From positions 1,178,001 through 1,242,000 of the forward strand of contig CP103037.1 in the NCBI GenBank assembly GCA_024752435.1: a stretch of 64,000 nt of DNA, in the 5' to 3' direction. The notes under the pieces were generated by a model. That model did no database searches. It was not told the origin of the DNA and worked only from the letters and a program-made list of their open reading frames with translations. Each line of letters starts with the position of its first letter. Position 1 is the first letter of the stretch. Of this stretch, positions 23,075 through 34,837 are shown in pieces. The position numbers were made by a program, and so were the translations under genes. The stretch is from Allantophomopsis cytisporea. Lineage: Eukaryota; Ascomycota; Leotiomycetes; Phacidiales; Phacidiaceae.

Positions 23075-24291
23075 TCAATAATCCGGCATCGCATTGATAT
23101 GCTTCTTTATAAATTCAAATGACGAGAAGAAAATTGCGTTGACAGCGCAAGATCTTGCCATCGACACTCCCAATCCCCTGTACATCCTTCTGTTGAAAAA
23201 TTGAATGCGCGGTGCCTTGACCTTAGTTCCTTTCGATTGAGTCAGACAATTTCGTTGGTAGATACTCTTTGCTGAATCGATTGGGTAAATGAGAGCCCAG
23301 CTCACGATGCCACAAAGACCTCCTGCCGTAACAACTGCCAATGGATGTGTGGGAGAGTGATTTCCACGATAGGTTGTCATCATTTGTTTACTACTCTCAT
23401 AGGTCATGAAGTAGATGGACGTTCCTAAAGTATCTCGCACTGTAAATATTAGTGTTTGTGTTCTAGTTTCATAAGAAGGCTTTTCCTTACAAAGATGAAG
23501 TTTGAAACCTGAATACAGTCCAGTAATGCCGCGGTTCTTGACAATATTCATTGCTGTCTTGAACGTTCCCTTATTCTGATAGCTCTGGGCCATCTTCTTC
23601 ATCGGTTCGGATAGTTTAGGGTCAGACACGCTCGAGGTATTGCGCTCAGCCATCAATACAGATACTTGGGCACTGAGTTTCGTCAATTCGAATGGGCCTG
23701 AAGTCCATTAGCTCACATTACAAACGGGATATGACTCAAAAAGGCCACATACAAGCAATAACCGTGATAAAAGACCCTGCAGTGGCACCTGCAGCACCGA
23801 AGCATGCAATCGTAGAGAAATTTGGCATCGCGCCCGGAGAGTTGGCATGTATTAAGGGATCAACCCCAAAGTTGGCCTTGAACCACGGCGCATATGCATA
23901 TTTCGATCGCTGATAGATGGAAAAGGAAACGGTCCGAACAATCGTAACGCTGGCAATGGGAGCCGTCACACCTGGTTCCTTAAGTGAGCTTGTTTCTAGG
24001 TCTTGGGAAGGTAGATCAAACCTCTGAAGAACCCTCGAAGATGCTCTGTTTTGTATGTCTGTTTTACACAGTCAACAAAGCTATCGTACTTGTATGTCTG
24101 CATACGAGTCTTGACAGAATCAAGAGGGAACTGAGAAGAGTCAGTTATGACTGGGTCAAAGGCATGTTGTGTCAAATACATACGGCAAAAAAAGTAGACG
24201 CAACAGAGCTCAAACTCGCCGACACCTCAGTGCGATACCGCTTGATCCATGGCTTAGGATGGTTTCCTGAGCTCTTTGCTAACGAATCCAT
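23075..24291 (-). CDS. Mitochondrial carrier family (SLC25) transporter, substrate unassigned
   Basis: Six-helix inner-membrane solute carrier. Five exons (24291-24184, 24130-24022, 23971-23753, 23697-23491, 23439-23075) join in phase to 335 aa. All three repeats show the signature Px[DE]xx[KR]: FPLDSVKTRMQ at about 37, CPFELTKL at about 145, and YPIDSAKSIYQ at about 273. Linked partner features are FFRGVTAPIASV, LYSGFKLHLLRDTLGTSIYF and YRGLGVSMARSCAVNAIFFSSFE. Each signature lies at or near an exon junction, which helped place the splice sites. The first exon encodes a short matrix- or intermembrane-facing N-terminus. The contact residues do not let me name a substrate. The sequence recalls the basic-amino-acid/carnitine branch, but that is a weak impression. 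Confidence 0.88.
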
Positions 24292-25098
24292 TGATAGTTG
24301 ATACAAAACTTGGGGATGTTCCGATAGATCAATGGATCTGCTCGTGAGAGCTGAGCTTCAGGCGCGTTGCCAGACAATGATCTTTTGTAGACCAGAGTCC
24401 TCAGCGCAATCGCGATAAGGCTTGAAGCCACTGATAGTCCATATGGCCTTCAGTCGACTTTGGGAGGCCTTGAAAATGAGCGGTTACAAGGTACAGCTCG
24501 TATGAAGTATGTCCTGAAAGTCGTGAGGCTCCTTAAGGTTATAAAGAGAACGACGAGTACGTAGGTACAGAAAAGGGTGTTGTCGGCTTCAATTCGCTAG
24601 AATTGAGAGGTAGAGAGTAGAGAATGGTAAGGTAGCTTGAGCCGATCAGAAGCAAATTATCCCCCGTCACGTCAAGACCCTCCCTCGCTAGAATGCACTC
24701 TGTACTACGTAGGGAGCCACTGACAATCCAAGCTATACAAAAAACCACCGGCATTTCATGACGGCGTCTAGCATTAGCATCTTTGAGAAAATATCCCGTC
24801 CAAAGCTTTACATTCATATCTACACCATCAATAAATACGCTTCAATTTAATTTCACAAAAGAGAAGGAAAAAAAGGCTACCGCTTCGCGACTACCTCAAT
24901 AAGTCAAATTAATGCCTTTCACGACTGGTTCGTATACAGCTCCAGCAGCAATCCTCATAGTCGACCATGTAGCCTAACACGAGACTTCGGCAATCAAGAG
25001 TGATAAAGTCTACTCTCGTTTCAGCCTAAATATTCGCGGAGTATTTGAGTACATGATTGTCTAAATTCCGTCCCAGAAATACGCTTCAGTTCTATAAT
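24292..25098. other. Intergenic, carrier promoter and decarboxylase 3' flank
   Basis: About 800 bp with no supported gene. The 92-codon minus-strand frame at 24539-24817 is featureless. Confidence 0.45.
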
Positions 25099-26759
25099 TT
25101 ACAAATGCTTGCCCGCCTCCTCGATGGCCTTAATGAGACCATCAATGGTTTCACGTCTCGTCTGTACATTCACCACCACCCTAAAAAAGCTTCCCTTCCC
25201 ACCGGGTGCGTAATCCACCATGAAGCCAGAGCTGATCAGCTTCTGTGCTACATCTCTTGTCGTCTTCGTATTGGCCTCCTTCTCGGCATGTATCTTACCC
25301 TCAGGTGCATAATAGAAGCAGACCTGCAGACAAGGTGGTGGGTTCTCAGAGACCAACAAGAAGTCCTTGTGCGCAGCAATCTTCTCAGCGAAGTAACTTG
25401 CCATGTCGAAGGCATTATCAATTTGACGCTCGTAGCCAGTCTTTCCATAGTAGACCCAGCCCAATGCGAGTTTCAAACTGTCCCCACGGCGGCCACATTG
25501 AAGTGTGAGATCTGCCAGGTCCCAAACTTCCTCGCCACTGGCTTCGTGAAAGAGATAACCGGCTGGGAGGGTGTTTGCCTTGTGGAATTTTTGAAGGTCT
25601 GGTCCGAGTAGGAAACTGCAAGTGACAGGTGCTCCCATCATCTTATGTGGGTTCACAGCCAGCGAGTCTGCCTTTTCCACACCTTGCAACTTGTGCTTTT
25701 GCTTTTCGGAGAAAATGGCTGGCCCTCCCCAGCTGCCATCCACGTGCATCCAGATGCCGTGCTTTTTGCAGATTGTAGAAATTTCGTCGAAAGGATCGTA
25801 GGAACCCAAAACGGTAGTTCCAGCAGTAGCGTTCACGTAGAACGGTGTCTTGCCCTCGCTCTTAGCCTTCTCGATTAATTCATCTAATTTCGATGGAATC
25901 ATACGTCCAACTGAATCAACTGGAACTGACCATACGTTTTTCGTACCGAAACCGCACTGCTGGGCTGCTTTTTCAAGGGAATAATGGCCATGTTCACTTG
26001 TGAAAAGAATGAAGTGCCTTGATCCGTAACCATCGGTCTTAGTCTCAGGATATAGGTTGTTTCTTGCGATAATAACGCTCGTAGTATTTGAAGCACTTCC
26101 TCCTTGGGTTGAGATACCACCAGCGCGCGGGCCATCGAAGCCATAGAGATTTGCGAATGTTCGGGCTGTCGTCTTTTCGATCACACTGAGTGCGGGTGAC
26201 ACTTGGAACACATGTAGCTATAAACTTTTAGTGCCAGATGAGGGTAGTCAAGATAAGAAACTTACATTAGTGTTCAAGACTGCTAGTAACAGCTCAGAGA
26301 TCACACCAACAGCATTGGTGCTAGCATACAATTTGTCCAAGAACCCTTGGTCCCAAGTATTGACAGAGTATTTGAGGAGTTTGTCAACGACCTCAAGAAG
26401 GCCATCCTTCCCAACTCCTTCGCCATCCGGTAACTTGAAATCCAACAACTTGACTAATTTCTCTGGCTTGTGATGTTCGACAAGAGCAGTTCTTGGTCCT
26501 CCACCAGGAATAGATAGGCCGTGGCCGGTATGTTTTGTGGCAGCATCTTCGTCTGCTGATCGAATGAAAGGAATGATCAGGGATTGGACTGCGTTGAGTA
26601 GCTGTATGTAATGTCAACAAAATTCGTTGAAGTCTAATCGGCATTCCGGCTCAAAAGTATGTAGCGACAGGGGCCACTTACATCGTCGACTTCATCTGCA
26701 CGATTTAATGGTTTCTCAGAGCCATTGGGGATTAAATTGGAAGTACCGACAGAGCCCAT
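25099..26759 (-). CDS. Group II PLP decarboxylase (glutamate / cysteine-sulfinate type)
   Basis: PLP enzyme predicted to decarboxylate an acidic amino acid (glutamate, aspartate or cysteine sulfinate). Exons 26759-26682, 26601-26266 and 26217-25099 give 510 aa. Visible motifs are the N-terminal LLKYSVNTWDQGFLDKLYAS, GGISTQGGSASN, TSEHGHYSLEKAA, FYVNATAGTTVLGS, the cofactor Asp in HVDGSWGGP, and the Schiff-base Lys330 in NPHKMMG. The layout is that of animal GAD/CSAD, not plant-type calmodulin-binding GAD. After the Lys the motif reads APVTCSF, where vertebrate GAD has VLLQCSA, so specificity could differ. It shares a 426-bp divergent promoter with QNG1. Family certain, substrate not. Confidence 0.88.
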
Positions 26760-27185
26760 GGTGAATATTTACAAAATGTATATGATTATGAATAGTATTG
26801 ACATAAATGTAATAGAAAAACGCTTCAAAATTATAAATACAAATGGAGTTGTCATAACGCCCGCCTATCACCAATTGCACCATATTAGTGTCGTTGATGA
26901 CGCGAGGACCTGACATTTACATAACTGTTCAGATAGGTTGTATTTGACTTCCACACACAACCAACGTTCACCCCACCACCAAGGAGGGGCAATTTGATCG
27001 TGGGGAGAAGGCCTGACGAACGAGGCGCCATTTTCGAGTCCCTGAATTATCGGAATGCTATGCGACCGCAGCCTCATTCAGCCTTGTCGATCCTTCGCTC
27101 TTGGGAATGCTAACGACGATAGATGATATAGGGGATATCTGATGCTTTTAATTCCCTCAGTTCATTCATATACTTTCAGGGCACA
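26760..27185. promoter_or_regulatory. Divergent promoter region (decarboxylase / QNG1)
   Basis: 426 bp separate two start codons on opposite strands, so the promoters are compact and may overlap. The half next to the decarboxylase is AT-rich (26770-26850) and the half next to QNG1 is more balanced. No operator was identified. Confidence 0.45.
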
Positions 27186-28444
27186 ATGTCAGACGATGAA
27201 GCAGATCCTGAGCTCCTAGCTTTCCTGCGTCAACATATGCTTGGTATCAGCTCAGCACCAGAAGTACCAAAAACTCAAGTCCTCGAAAGCGCCGAATATG
27301 TGTACGACAATTCAATTGATGTCGCTTTGGATATGAAATCTTGCAAGAAAGCGGCGACCATGATTTACGAACAGATGCAAAAGAAAGAATACTCCACATC
27401 GACGTGGTCATCACACGAATTGCATCCCAAGACCAAAGACGAAAGCACGGTTGCTTTCATTTTCACCATGGACCTCCTTAACTTCTCTTTCTGGTCAGAG
27501 AAAAGTGAGGATGAGCGCTTCGCAATTGAGTACAAAGGCAGAAAGTGGACTGGATATTGGAGTTTAGTAGCTGCGCTACAACGTGCACTCGATGAAGGTT
27601 AGAGCATCAAAATATGACTTTGATGCGCAGGCTTATACATTGAGCGCAGACATTCCTATTACAAGTTCAGACTTCTGGCAGAACGAGATTGAGTGTACCG
27701 ATGAGGTGTTAAAGCATGTCTTCCGATCTGCTACAGAAGAGGAGATGCCCATGTTCAAGGAACGGGTAGATTGCCTTCGCGAAGCAGGTCAAGTCTTATA
27801 TGAGGTACGGATAACACAAAGGAAGACCAAACTTCAATTATTGTGCTAATAAAACACTATGGCTGCAGAAGTATCAGTGTTCTTTTACGAATTGCATAGA
27901 AGAGGCCAATCAATCGGCAGCAGGCCTGGTCAATATCCTCGCTCGCGACTTTTCTTGTTTTCGTGACGAAGTCAGCTTTGAGAAGCGCAAGACTGTGCGA
28001 TTGTTAAAACGAGCGCAAATTCTTGTTGCAGATATTTGGGCATGCTTCAATGGCGAAGACTATGGTAAATTCGACGATATTGACACGATTACCATGTTCG
28101 CGGATTATCGAGTACCACAAATCTTGAACTCGCTAGGATGCCTGTGGTACAGTCCTCTTCTGGAGAATACCATTCGAGGTAAAAAAGTTATTGAAAGCGG
28201 TCACAAGTGGGAAGTTCAATTGAGAGGTGCGTATTCTGGCTATTCAGGGAGTAATGGCTGATAATCTGCAGGCTGTAGCATTTGGTGCGTGGAATTAATC
28301 CGCCGTGAAATACTAAGAGAACACCCCCAGGCACGAGTCAATGCTATTTTGATTGATTTCTTTTTATACGACACCATGAAAGAGTTGGAATCAGCTGGAA
28401 AGGAAGAGATACCCCATCATCGAACGAGAAGTATTTGGTATTAG
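27186..28444 (+). CDS. QNG1: Queuosine 5'-phosphate N-glycosylase/hydrolase (DUF2419)
   Basis: Releases queuine from queuosine nucleotides produced by tRNA turnover, so the base can be reused by TGT. Four exons (27186-27597, 27650-27804, 27869-28226, 28272-28444) close in phase to 365 aa, against about 340 for animal QNG1. Family motifs: FSFWSE, YKGRKWTGYWSLVAALQRAL, DIPITSSDFW, ATEEEMPMFKERV, the conserved Asp268-Tyr269 in TMFADYRVPQIL, SGHKWEVQLRGCSIWCVELI, INAILIDFFLYD-like segment, and the C-terminal HHRTRSIWY ending the protein as in homologues. The first donor is GTTAGA and gives Asp before IPIT; otherwise splice sites are standard. Together with QTRT2 at 5.4 kb this supports queuine salvage. 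Absent from Saccharomyces. Confidence 0.93.
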
Positions 28445-28923
28445 AAGACTACTTGGAAAATAATACAATTCTTCCAGGAATCATAACTCACAGATCTTGA
28501 ACAGCTCATCAACTGTTCTCCCTCGTTTATTAGTATTGTATGCCAAGATTCAACGGTTGAACTGGAAACCATGGCGGTGTAAGTTTGACGAAGACATAAT
28601 ATGTCACGACCTGACCATTGACTATCCTGTAATCACACATTTGCACTTTATATATGTGATGGGCGATGTTCGGAACCTCGCCATTGATATATGGTTAGTC
28701 CTTCAATTATCGATATCAAGGTACATGTACCGTGGTGTTAGTGGTCAATGATACTCTAGGAACATGCATCATGGTCTCAAAGTCTCCAGACGAAGTCAAG
28801 AACCTGTCATAAGAAAGGTGGTCACATTTTCACCAACCTCCTACACAATCTCATTCATTTGCCCATTCATATTCCATAGATCCAATTTATAAGTCCAACT
28901 GTTTTTCATCCATATATAACAAT
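28445..28923. other. Convergent intergenic region
   Basis: 3' flanks of QNG1 and the aminotransferase. One 84-codon frame at 28497-28751 has no support. Confidence 0.5.
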
Positions 28924-30884
28924 TCAGCAGGCGAAATTCACACCCATATCAACGCACTCATCTTGGTTCACCCTGACACTATCCAAAATGGCATCCAAAT
29001 CTTCGACCTTCTTGAGCCTCCAGAAGGAATTAACACCAGCGACAAATCTCTCACTAGATGCGTCGATCTCTTCCTCTGTAACAGCAGCAAAGCAGATTCT
29101 GTAGAACCTCCATCCGTTCGCATCCCTAATCTCTTCTGTTGGACAGAAGATAGCACCTGGAGAGACAAGGACCAGATATGGCTTAGTTGTCAGGTGAAGC
29201 CAGAGAGCCTGAGAAATCTTTTGAGGCGGTGCCTTTTTCCACAGAGGATGGTTTTCGAGATAAATTTGTATCCACACAAACATGCCTCCACGGGGCCAAT
29301 CGAAGGTATACATTGGGGTCTTGGTTACGACAGCCCAATCATCATCATCCTTTTTGACGGGTGTGCTTTGCTTAAGTTGGTACTTACCGTCTTCAAGAAT
29401 GCTGCACATGCGGTTCATACGGCGCTCATAAACTCCACGAAGGCCTTCGAGCCAGCGGACCCAGCCGTCCATTTTCCAGCCACTGCCATCTTTAGAGCCG
29501 CCTCGGCCACCATCGGTCTTCTCTTGAGGACCCATGATAAGCTCGGCGACCATGGCCTGCACGAAGCCAGACGGTTGCTGGGTGCTACTTTCGGTAATGC
29601 GAAGGATACGTTCCACAATGGCTGGTTGACCAGTAATCCAGCCGAGTCTACAACCCGGTGCAACAGTCTTGGAGAAGGTATCAAGACGGACAACTCGGCC
29701 TTCAGTGTCAACCGACAGATAAGAAGGAACGAGAGAGTCTAAGTAAGCGTAACCCGAGGACTTTTCGCCTTCAGAAAGAGTATGAGGAAGAAGATTGTTA
29801 GTAGGGTTGTGAGACATGATCCTCGATGCAGCCTCATGTTCGGCTGCAGAAGGGTACTGGAGGTACCAGTAAGGATCATCCTCAATGATGATAACGTCAT
29901 ACTTGGAACAAATGGCGTAGATTTCCTTGCGACGTTGGACGGAAAGAACTCCACTTGTTGGATTTTGTCCGATGCTGTCGAAATAGTCAGTCTTGAGGTA
30001 GTACAATTTAGCAGGATTTCACACTTACGTTACGGTGTACATCAAGTGTGGCCGCTTTCCTGTCCGCTCATCCCAGTTTGCAAGCACATCTTCTAATCCG
30101 CCCTTGCCAGATGCCAGCATTCCCTCAAGATCAATCTTTACTGGCACGATTTGAAGCCCTCTGGGACGAGCCTGTTGAATAGCATTTCCAAACGCATATT
30201 CTTCGCAAAGCATACCTTCTCTTTCACGGATCCAGTCTCGCTCTTCACTCCATACATTACTCAATGCTTCAAGTGCTTTGGAAAAACCATCTGTATTTCC
30301 GTTGGTAAGGTTGATTTCTGGACCTCCGGTATATGGAACATTCGGGTGAAGGTTCTCGCGAACAAATTGTCGAACAAATGAGAACAGAGGCGGGTATCCT
30401 TGTGCAGTTCCATATTGAAGCGCCGTAGTCAGATCAATCTTCCGAGAAAGATCTGTGGCCGGTGATAAATGTGGTACGACAACATGAGCCGATGTAGACG
30501 ATGCCTTGTCAAGCGTAGTTGCTGCAACACCCTCTGTGATATTGTTCAAGCCATTTGGTTTGTTTGGGGTTGGCGTGAAGCGATTTGGAAGAGCTACAGA
30601 TGCTTCGAGGGTATCGTATGGGAAGAGCGATGCATGAGGCAACCCTAGGATTATTAGTTGGTATTCGTGTAATGCACATCAACAAATCACAAACCTCCAG
30701 CAAGATTTCCAATTCCTGGAATGGCAAAGTATTTGTAGAAGTCCTTGATATTACTAGTTTGACGGGCCTTGGTAACTCGTGAGAAGTGATGACTAAGGTC
30801 CAGTGGCGCTTTGATTTCCTTTTTCTCGAATTCAGGAGAGCTGCTTGCATCTTGCAGATATATGGAGTCTGCCATGATAGACAT
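28924..30884 (-). CDS. Aromatic amino acid aminotransferase, Aro8-like
   Basis: Fold-type I PLP transaminase, expected to convert aromatic amino acids (and often 2-aminoadipate) to 2-oxo acids. Exons 30884-30695, 30644-30029 and 29974-28924 give 618 aa. Landmarks: N-terminal LDLSHHFSRVTKAR, IPGIGNLAGGLPH, LQYGTAQGYPPL, NGNTDGFSKALE, the junction MYTVTIGQNPTSG formed across intron 2, DVIIIEDDPYWYLQ with the cofactor Asp, Schiff-base Lys371 in DTFSKTVAPGCRLGW, and the late GGMFVWIQI. The chain is about 100 residues longer than yeast Aro8 because of two inserts, around 330-350 and a Gly/Asp/Lys-rich stretch near 430 (KTDGGRGGSKDGSG). The product may be cytosolic; no presequence is evident. Confidence 0.9.
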
Positions 30885-31746
30885 GATTTCAATTATGATA
30901 GGTTTGAATGAGAAGGAGATGGAAGAGGAGATAGGTAGTAGAAGAAGTTGGGAGTAAACTGGCGGAGGAAAGCGCTTCTACGAGTTGAGCAGCTCGATAA
31001 GAGAGATACGCAAGAGTGATAGATAGGAACCTGGGGCCTACCCACCGCGGGCGCTTCTTACAAAGCACCGACGGAGGAATTACTGATTAGCGGACATGAA
31101 GCATCGATGATCTCAACCTCAGGCGTCTCGATGATTGGTAGTTGAAGTGGGCATTTGCATTTATCACATGATATTGCTACTCAAGAGCAAGAGTGGGCGG
31201 TGAGAGTATGTGGTCTATGAGAGAAAGTTTATGTTGTGATTTGGGTAGAGCATGATACGAGAGGAGGTTTCGATAATGTATGAACAAGAAAGACATGGAG
31301 ACGTTTGTGACTGGGATGAGTTGCGTGACGAAACTCGCACACCAATCCGGAGATTTACCGAACCTCCAAACTCACTAAATTATCAGCATCAATATATTGG
31401 AGCAGTGGAGTAGCTAGCTACTTTCTATCTATATAATACTGTAGTTTATATATTCATGAACAGATTTTCATAAGTCCTTTAACTTGCTATCAACAACAAT
31501 GGGCGGAACTGCGTTGGGTCGATTATTATTATACACCACGCGTTGAAAATGGATAAGTAATTTATCTCAGCATAACCAAGCGTAAATTCGGTTTCTATGG
31601 AATATACACAACATTGATAAGTTTGAAATGACAATATCATATGAAAGGTTCAGACTATCCTCATCGTATGAATTTTGACTTATAATGCCTCCTCCAAAAC
31701 ACCAGTTCCAATCCAAACTCGACCAAACGCAAACTAGTCCGAGCTG
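30885..31746. other. Intergenic, aminotransferase promoter side
   Basis: 862 bp upstream of the aminotransferase and downstream of the secreted-protein gene, purine-rich near 30900-30960. No gene seen. Confidence 0.5.
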
Positions 31747-32363
31747 CTAGGAAATACATGACTCTGAGCTTTCATCCATAGGCAGAGTACAAGTCTTGCC
31801 AGTGAGCGTGCTGTTCCCAATATCATTAGTCTGGAACACAAACTGCCAGACTGGTTCAGCCACTGTCCCATTTGACCCCACAGCCGTATAGTTGTATTGA
31901 AAGAGAGAAGCCTCCGTGAATATACCACCAGGACCAACTCGATTAGCGGCAATCGCGAGATCCAGAGTTATGGGGCCAATCAATGGAAAGATAGATGCCA
32001 CCTGATGTTCTGTGGCATTGTATGGCACAAAGTTCTCAAAACCAGCAGTGGTTGCGTTCAGAGTGTAAAAATTGTTGTTAATATCTCGGGCTGTGAAAAC
32101 GACAATCTGCAATCTTTGGTAGGGCACAGCGCTTTCCGAATCCGCGGGATAAAGGTCTGCTCTACAAAGTGCAAGAGGTGGATCGAAAGCATTGCATGTA
32201 TTGTTTGCAAAGTTCAAAACATCGAGGAAAATGATATCACTAACTTCTTACATGTTAGAGTTAGAAGTTTTGGTAGGAATCATGACATACGATCATAGCC
32301 CTCCTGTACGAATGGAGCAGCGCTGGCCATCGCGAGAAGTGACAAGGCCCAGAATATATTCAT
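31747..32363 (-). CDS. Small secreted protein, function unknown
   Basis: Exons 32363-32291 and 32246-31747 give 190 aa. The N-terminus MNIFWALSLLAMASA is a good signal peptide. The mature part has four Cys (NTCNAF, LALCRAD, GKTCTL, ESCIS), several Asn-x-Ser/Thr sites (NNT, NAT twice, NYT, NGT, NST) and no recognised domain. It reads as an extracellular beta-rich protein of a size common among fungal secreted proteins or candidate effectors. The 44-nt intron (GTATGT to GTAAG, with CTAAC very near the acceptor) was chosen because it is the only acceptor keeping phase; this junction is less certain than others. A TATA box lies about 110 nt upstream. Confidence 0.7.
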
Positions 32364-34837
32364 TTTGTTAGAGCGTACAAAGTAAGTGTATTGTAGAGTG
32401 TAGTTGCACAGTATGTTTTTCGGGTATAAGAGCAGACCGAAGACTCAATTTTGAGAGTGATAATCTGGCATATTTATAGTATTTCTCACAGGAGTGATAT
32501 GACAGAGGAAGTCATATCGCGGGGTTATTCAGTGCGCTCTGAATCAATGTTCTCCGGATGGAAATTATAGACTCCCGGTATATGAAATCTTGCCACATTT
32601 GCCAAGAATGAATTCCAGGTGGTATTCACGAGGAAAGTATCTCGAGAGCAAATTATGTGAAGAACCTTGATAATTGCCCGTCGCCTCGATCAGCCTTTCC
32701 GCAGTGTGATACAGTAGTTGGCTATACCTAGATCGTTGATCTGGCAAGTAAGGGATTTTACTGAGACATATATTCACGCTGGATCCTTCATGCTTAATGG
32801 AAGAAATGGACTTCCATCGGAATGCTGCGGTAGCACTTAGTGGGCATTCATATAATAAGGTAGAGTATCGAAAGACAAATCCAAACACACTCATACCAGA
32901 CTCATGGTACGCAATTCGAAACATGAACCCTTCCCAGGTAACAAACATGTAGAGTTAAGGTATACCTACGGCATGTTCATGCTCACTTCAACCAAATATA
33001 TCCTCGCTTCACTTGAACATTGCGAAATGAAAATGACTTGAAAAATAATTAGATGAGTCACATCGGACGAACTTTTCCAGAGCCATCCATTTATTAAGAA
33101 TACTTGGTGAATAGCTTAATTCTGCATCACGCTCCCTCCCAATAGCTGTGATTTAAAGAACTCAATTTCAATCTCTTTAAACCAGCTCCACTAACGACGA
33201 GATTAGGGTTTTTTAGTTTGTTTCCAAAGTTGTCTGTATACTGTACTGGAATTGGAAATACAAACCTACACCACCTTGAATCGTATCAGAGCAAGATTCA
33301 AGAGCGAACAAGCCATTGTCGCAGATATCCATGATTCTAGTGCTCAATGTTTGCCGATACTTCGACAAAGCAAATGTCTCTATGGTTGTAGTCACCGTGT
33401 GCTTTTTTCCCCGGGCCATGATCAACACATGAATCTGATAGGGGTTCTCAGCTATATTCCATTTCATCCATAGAACCACATTACAGAAAGAATGGCAATC
33501 ACAAGTAATATGAAGATAAAAGTACGCCTGATTGGCGACAGATATAAAGTGAGACGGCTTCTGCTCTGACAGTAGAACACAGTTTCTACCGATTTGTCTT
33601 GTTAACGTCGGCCCAGAGATTTGTGATCCTATGCGATACGGACTACGCCCTGCGGAAGGAAATACGGATCAGTTATAAGGCAAGAACTGTGGGAGTATAT
33701 CACGATATTCTATTGTAACACTATATTATGACCTGATATTGTGATATCTCATATAATCAGTCCTTGCTTCTATTGCTCCTGTTACTAAGTAAGCTACTCT
33801 TTCCTAGAAAGTGGCTGCCAATTTCTTATATGCTGTTCTGGACCGCTTCAAAGACCTGTATCTTGCATCACTACTTTATATATGTTCTGTAATGTTCATA
33901 TTACCTTGTCTATCAAGTTTGATGTGAGACGCACATGTAAATACAGGAATGGAATGAACACTTTTCAATTGCAAGAGGAACAATAAGGTAGGTCTCACAC
34001 TTGGTAACTCTCCCAATCAAACAGGTTCATAAAATTGGAAGAGCAGACCAAGGGCTACTTTACTTTATACTCCGTCGTAGCAGCATAAACTCTTATAGAG
34101 TTAACAATCTGCAGAATCTGCTGGCTCCGTCGTACAAGCACACAAAACAACATTTACCTGCCACTGTTTTGGCTGGCTGGGGAGACCTTGTGCTGAATAT
34201 CGGCAAATGGTCGTTCGTTCACGTGAATGTCACGATTGAGCTTGATTCAGTATGCTACTCCCACAGAATAGAGTACTTTAGGACAGTCTGTAGATTTTGA
34301 TTTTTTTTTTGCAAATTAGAATCTTTCGTGATCGTATATGCATGTACTTGGCAGAAGGCGGAAGTAATATGTGTGTAAAATCGAGGGTCAATAGAGTATT
34401 GTCATTCTGGTATAGAAGTCAGGTTTTCTAAGGGTAGCTATGCGTAATCATGTTGACAAGCCCAATAGTGAGTATAGTAATGAACCTCAAGATTCATAAT
34501 TTTTCTATGTAGTAGGAACACATACATAATTAATACGTAGAACTTATTAGTATATACTATGTACGTAAATTTTTTTTCTATTTTGGTCCGTACCCGAGGC
34601 GGCCGCTGACTATGCGGAATCCGGGGTATTGAATCCGGGGCATTATTATTGTTTAGATCAATCACATGTTATGACCTGAATACATGACCGGTGATTACAC
34701 AAACCAGTACACTCGACTGTTTCTCCGCTTGGAACGTAACCCATGTTCTACCATATCAAATCATCATTCGCATAGCCAAGCAACCGATGTATGGCTCTTT
34801 GAGAATGTAAGGAGTTTGCGACACCGAGAGCGACAGC
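32364..34837. other. Gene-free AT-rich region, 2.5 kb
   Basis: Divergent region between the secreted-protein and patatin-like genes. Open frames such as 32565-32948 and 33213-33479 show no domain, signal or splice-supported extension. No repeats stand out. Confidence 0.45.
32470..32477 (-). promoter_or_regulatory. Probable TATA box of the small secreted protein gene
   Basis: TATAAATA on the minus strand about 110 nt before the start codon. Confidence 0.45.

Noticed and set aside
25099..30884. A metabolic gene cluster formed by decarboxylase, QNG1 and aminotransferase
   Set aside because: The enzymes act in unrelated or general pathways and no transporter, regulator or backbone synthase is present.
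32565..32948. 127-codon minus-strand frame
   Set aside because: No domain or signal peptide; AT-rich region with chance frames on both strands.
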